From NCBI GenBank assembly GCA_944325475.1, contig CALVAF010000058.1, forward strand, positions 1 through 8,362: a stretch of 8,362 bases of DNA. Direction: 5' to 3'. The stretch comes from an uncultured Helicobacter sp. GTDB taxonomy: Bacteria; Campylobacterota; Campylobacteria; Campylobacterales; Helicobacteraceae. Below, piece by piece: positions 7,262 to 8,362 of this stretch (its first letter is position 1; the number at the start of each line of letters is the position of its first letter). The notes under the pieces were generated by a model. The model was not told where the DNA came from. It did no database searches and saw nothing but the letters and a program-made list of their open reading frames with translations. A program made the translations under genes and the position numbers.

Positions 7262-8362
7262 GTTTCATCATCTGCTTCTGCAAGTTGTTTATCAAGCTCT
7301 GCTTTTTGATTTTCCAAAGTAGTTTTCTCACTCTCTAAACGAGTTTTTTCACTTTCTAAATCTGTTATTATGAAGTTAGTAGCGCTTTGTAGTGTAGTTA
7401 ATGTATTGCTTGCTTGGGTAATATAACTTTCCTCTGTTGCTGTAAGCTCGTTTGCAAAAGTTTGAAGGCTAGAAAAAGTTTGGTTTTCATTGAAAATATC
7501 TTTAAAGTCTTCAGTCATTTCTCCTTTGATAAAGATTGTTTTTTTGTCTTCTGAAAGCTCAAGATTGTAGCTAATGTATTTCTCATGTGCGGTCTTAGCG
7601 TCAATGACATGTATAAGAATAAGATGTTGATTGAGGAGACTTTGGTTGGTTGGTGTTAGCATGGTTGTAAGGTCTTTTGTGTAATAAATGCTATTTATCT
7701 TATTGTCTCCCATAGTGCCATTTGTGCCAAAGTCGTTTGCATTTGCGATTGTCCCAGCAGTGATAAGATTTAGTGTGCCAAGCGGCAAATTAGAACTTTG
7801 GATATTAAAGGTATTTCCTGAAATTGTAGCGGTTTTGCCTACATAGATTCCTTGGTTGTTGTTATTCCAGCTTCTATCGATTGAGCCAAAACTTACACTT
7901 GTGTTGTTAGTCATATTTAAGTTGCCTGTAACATTGAATTGACCTGATTCTAAAGAGATAGCATTTTCCACATTAAAACCAGCTACCTTATCAAAAGTAG
8001 CATCACCATTGATATTTAGATTTCCTCCACCAAGATGCAAAGAAGAGCTAGTGTTAAAGGTCGTGTTTCCTGTAATGTTGGAATTATGGAAAACATTGGT
8101 TTGGTTATTTAATCTAACATCTTTAGCATTGATATTGAAAGAATAAGTGTCTTCAAGCGGATTTTCTACATTAAAATTAGAGCTACCGCCCAAAATAGAA
8201 TCCACTTGCAAGGAATTTGATGTAATCTCAATATGGTTGAGTGAAACTTTTGTGTCTTGTTCGTCTTGTTTGATTTTTGTTATATCAAAGTTAAGAATTA
8301 AATTAGCTTCTTGATTGTTAAAATTCCAATTTCCTCCATTTGCTTGGAATTTTTCTTTAAAA
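7168..8362 (-). CDS. Autotransporter passenger part, 5' end outside the window, frame lost at the A9 tract
   Basis: The frame is open from the right edge (first whole codon 8361-8359); the TTG at 8211 is an internal codon, not a start, since 50 sense codons precede it. The first part (to about 7760) is Asn/Thr/Ser/Gly-rich with recurring short strands such as GNTTFNTSSSLHLGGGNLNI and GQFNVTGNLNMTN, as expected of a right-handed beta-helix exposed on the cell surface. A more mixed domain follows (MLTPTNQSLLNQHLILIHVI to ELTATEESY), then a coiled coil with LESEKTRLESEKTTLE and AELDKQLAEADDE. The native frame stops being used at 7253-7261; beyond it 28 residues follow out of frame, including the only Cys in either half, before the stop at 7168-7170. 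As sequenced the product has no barrel and should not reach the surface. Joined with the downstream part, one gene of at least 875 codons results if one A is removed. Confidence 0.88.
   Translation of the reverse strand, partial: FKEKFQANGGNWNFNNQEANLILNFDITKIKQDEQDTKVSLNHIEITSNSLQVDSILGGSSNFNVENPLEDTYSFNINAKDVRLNNQTNVFHNSNITGNTTFNTSSSLHLGGGNLNINGDATFDKVAGFNVENAISLESGQFNVTGNLNMTNNTSVSFGSIDRSWNNNNQGIYVGKTATISGNTFNIQSSNLPLGTLNLITAGTIANANDFGTNGTMGDNKINSIYYTKDLTTMLTPTNQSLLNQHLILIHVIDAKTAHEKYISYNLELSEDKKTIFIKGEMTEDFKDIFNENQTFSSLQTFANELTATEESYITQASNTLTTLQSATNFIITDLESEKTRLESEKTTLENQKAELDKQLAEADDETKKNRITKSNQYFKHSNCQQSRNANSKHKQS
7253..7261 (-). repeat. Homopolymer A9 tract (T9 on plus strand) that breaks the autotransporter frame
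   Basis: On the minus strand the sequence is GAAAC, nine A, then CAGAATTAC. The upstream frame reads E-T-K-K-N-R and then drifts to a stop at 7168. Eight A would read E-T-K-K-T-E-L-Q-N-Q and run through the barrel to the stop at 5733; eleven A would also restore the frame. Tracts of this kind mutate in length by slipped-strand mispairing and switch surface genes on and off in Helicobacter and Campylobacter. Nine A is also long enough for RNA polymerase slippage. Confidence 0.8.

Noticed and set aside
7262..7331. Possible independent start of the barrel part at GTG 7331 or ATG 7271
   Set aside because: Neither start has a good ribosome-binding site, no signal peptide follows, and the heptad pattern upstream of the tract is in the other frame. 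The two halves are better explained as one broken gene.
8209..8211. TTG at 8211 as the start of the autotransporter passenger
   Set aside because: The frame stays open for 50 further codons to the window edge with the same passenger-like composition, and there is no signal peptide after the TTG.

Overview
The window is AT-rich and reads as chromosome of a Campylobacterota (epsilonproteobacterial) organism, most probably a Helicobacter. This rests on three things: the protein sequences themselves (rpe, fbp, metG), the recalled Campylobacter-like gene order fbp - small Cys-rich protein - metG, and a Helicobacter-type autotransporter beta-barrel. The species cannot be fixed by eye.

Layout. At the left edge, ribulose-phosphate 3-epimerase (rpe, minus strand) runs off the window. 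A 133-bp divergent promoter region (531-663) separates it from a tightly packed plus-strand cluster: fbp (class I fructose-1,6-bisphosphatase), a 102-aa protein with two exact copies of a four-cysteine motif, metG (methionyl-tRNA synthetase with a C-terminal tRNA-binding domain), a 355-aa protein of unknown function whose N-terminus resembles the UDP-binding N-domain of Mur ligases, and a 129-aa NifX/NifB-C-terminus-like protein. The first three genes overlap, the others are separated by 9 and 18 bases, and only one convincing promoter (upstream of fbp) is visible. They look like one operon ending at a probable terminator around 5278-5308. A 495-bp stretch without a convincing gene follows (5238-5732).

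The right third (5733-8362, minus strand) is one autotransporter gene whose 5' end lies outside the window. It encodes a beta-helical passenger, a coiled-coil linker and a C-terminal outer-membrane beta-barrel ending in Phe. As sequenced, the frame is broken at a run of nine A (minus strand; T9 at 7253-7261) inside the coiled-coil region. Eight A would join passenger and barrel into one open frame. This is the most interesting signal in the window: a probable phase-variation switch, with sequencing error, plain decay or transcriptional slippage as alternatives.

How the genes fit together: rpe and fbp serve the pentose-phosphate and gluconeogenic side of carbon metabolism, metG serves translation, and the three small or unknown genes ride in the same transcript. 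The autotransporter is a separate surface-protein unit facing the operon tail to tail.
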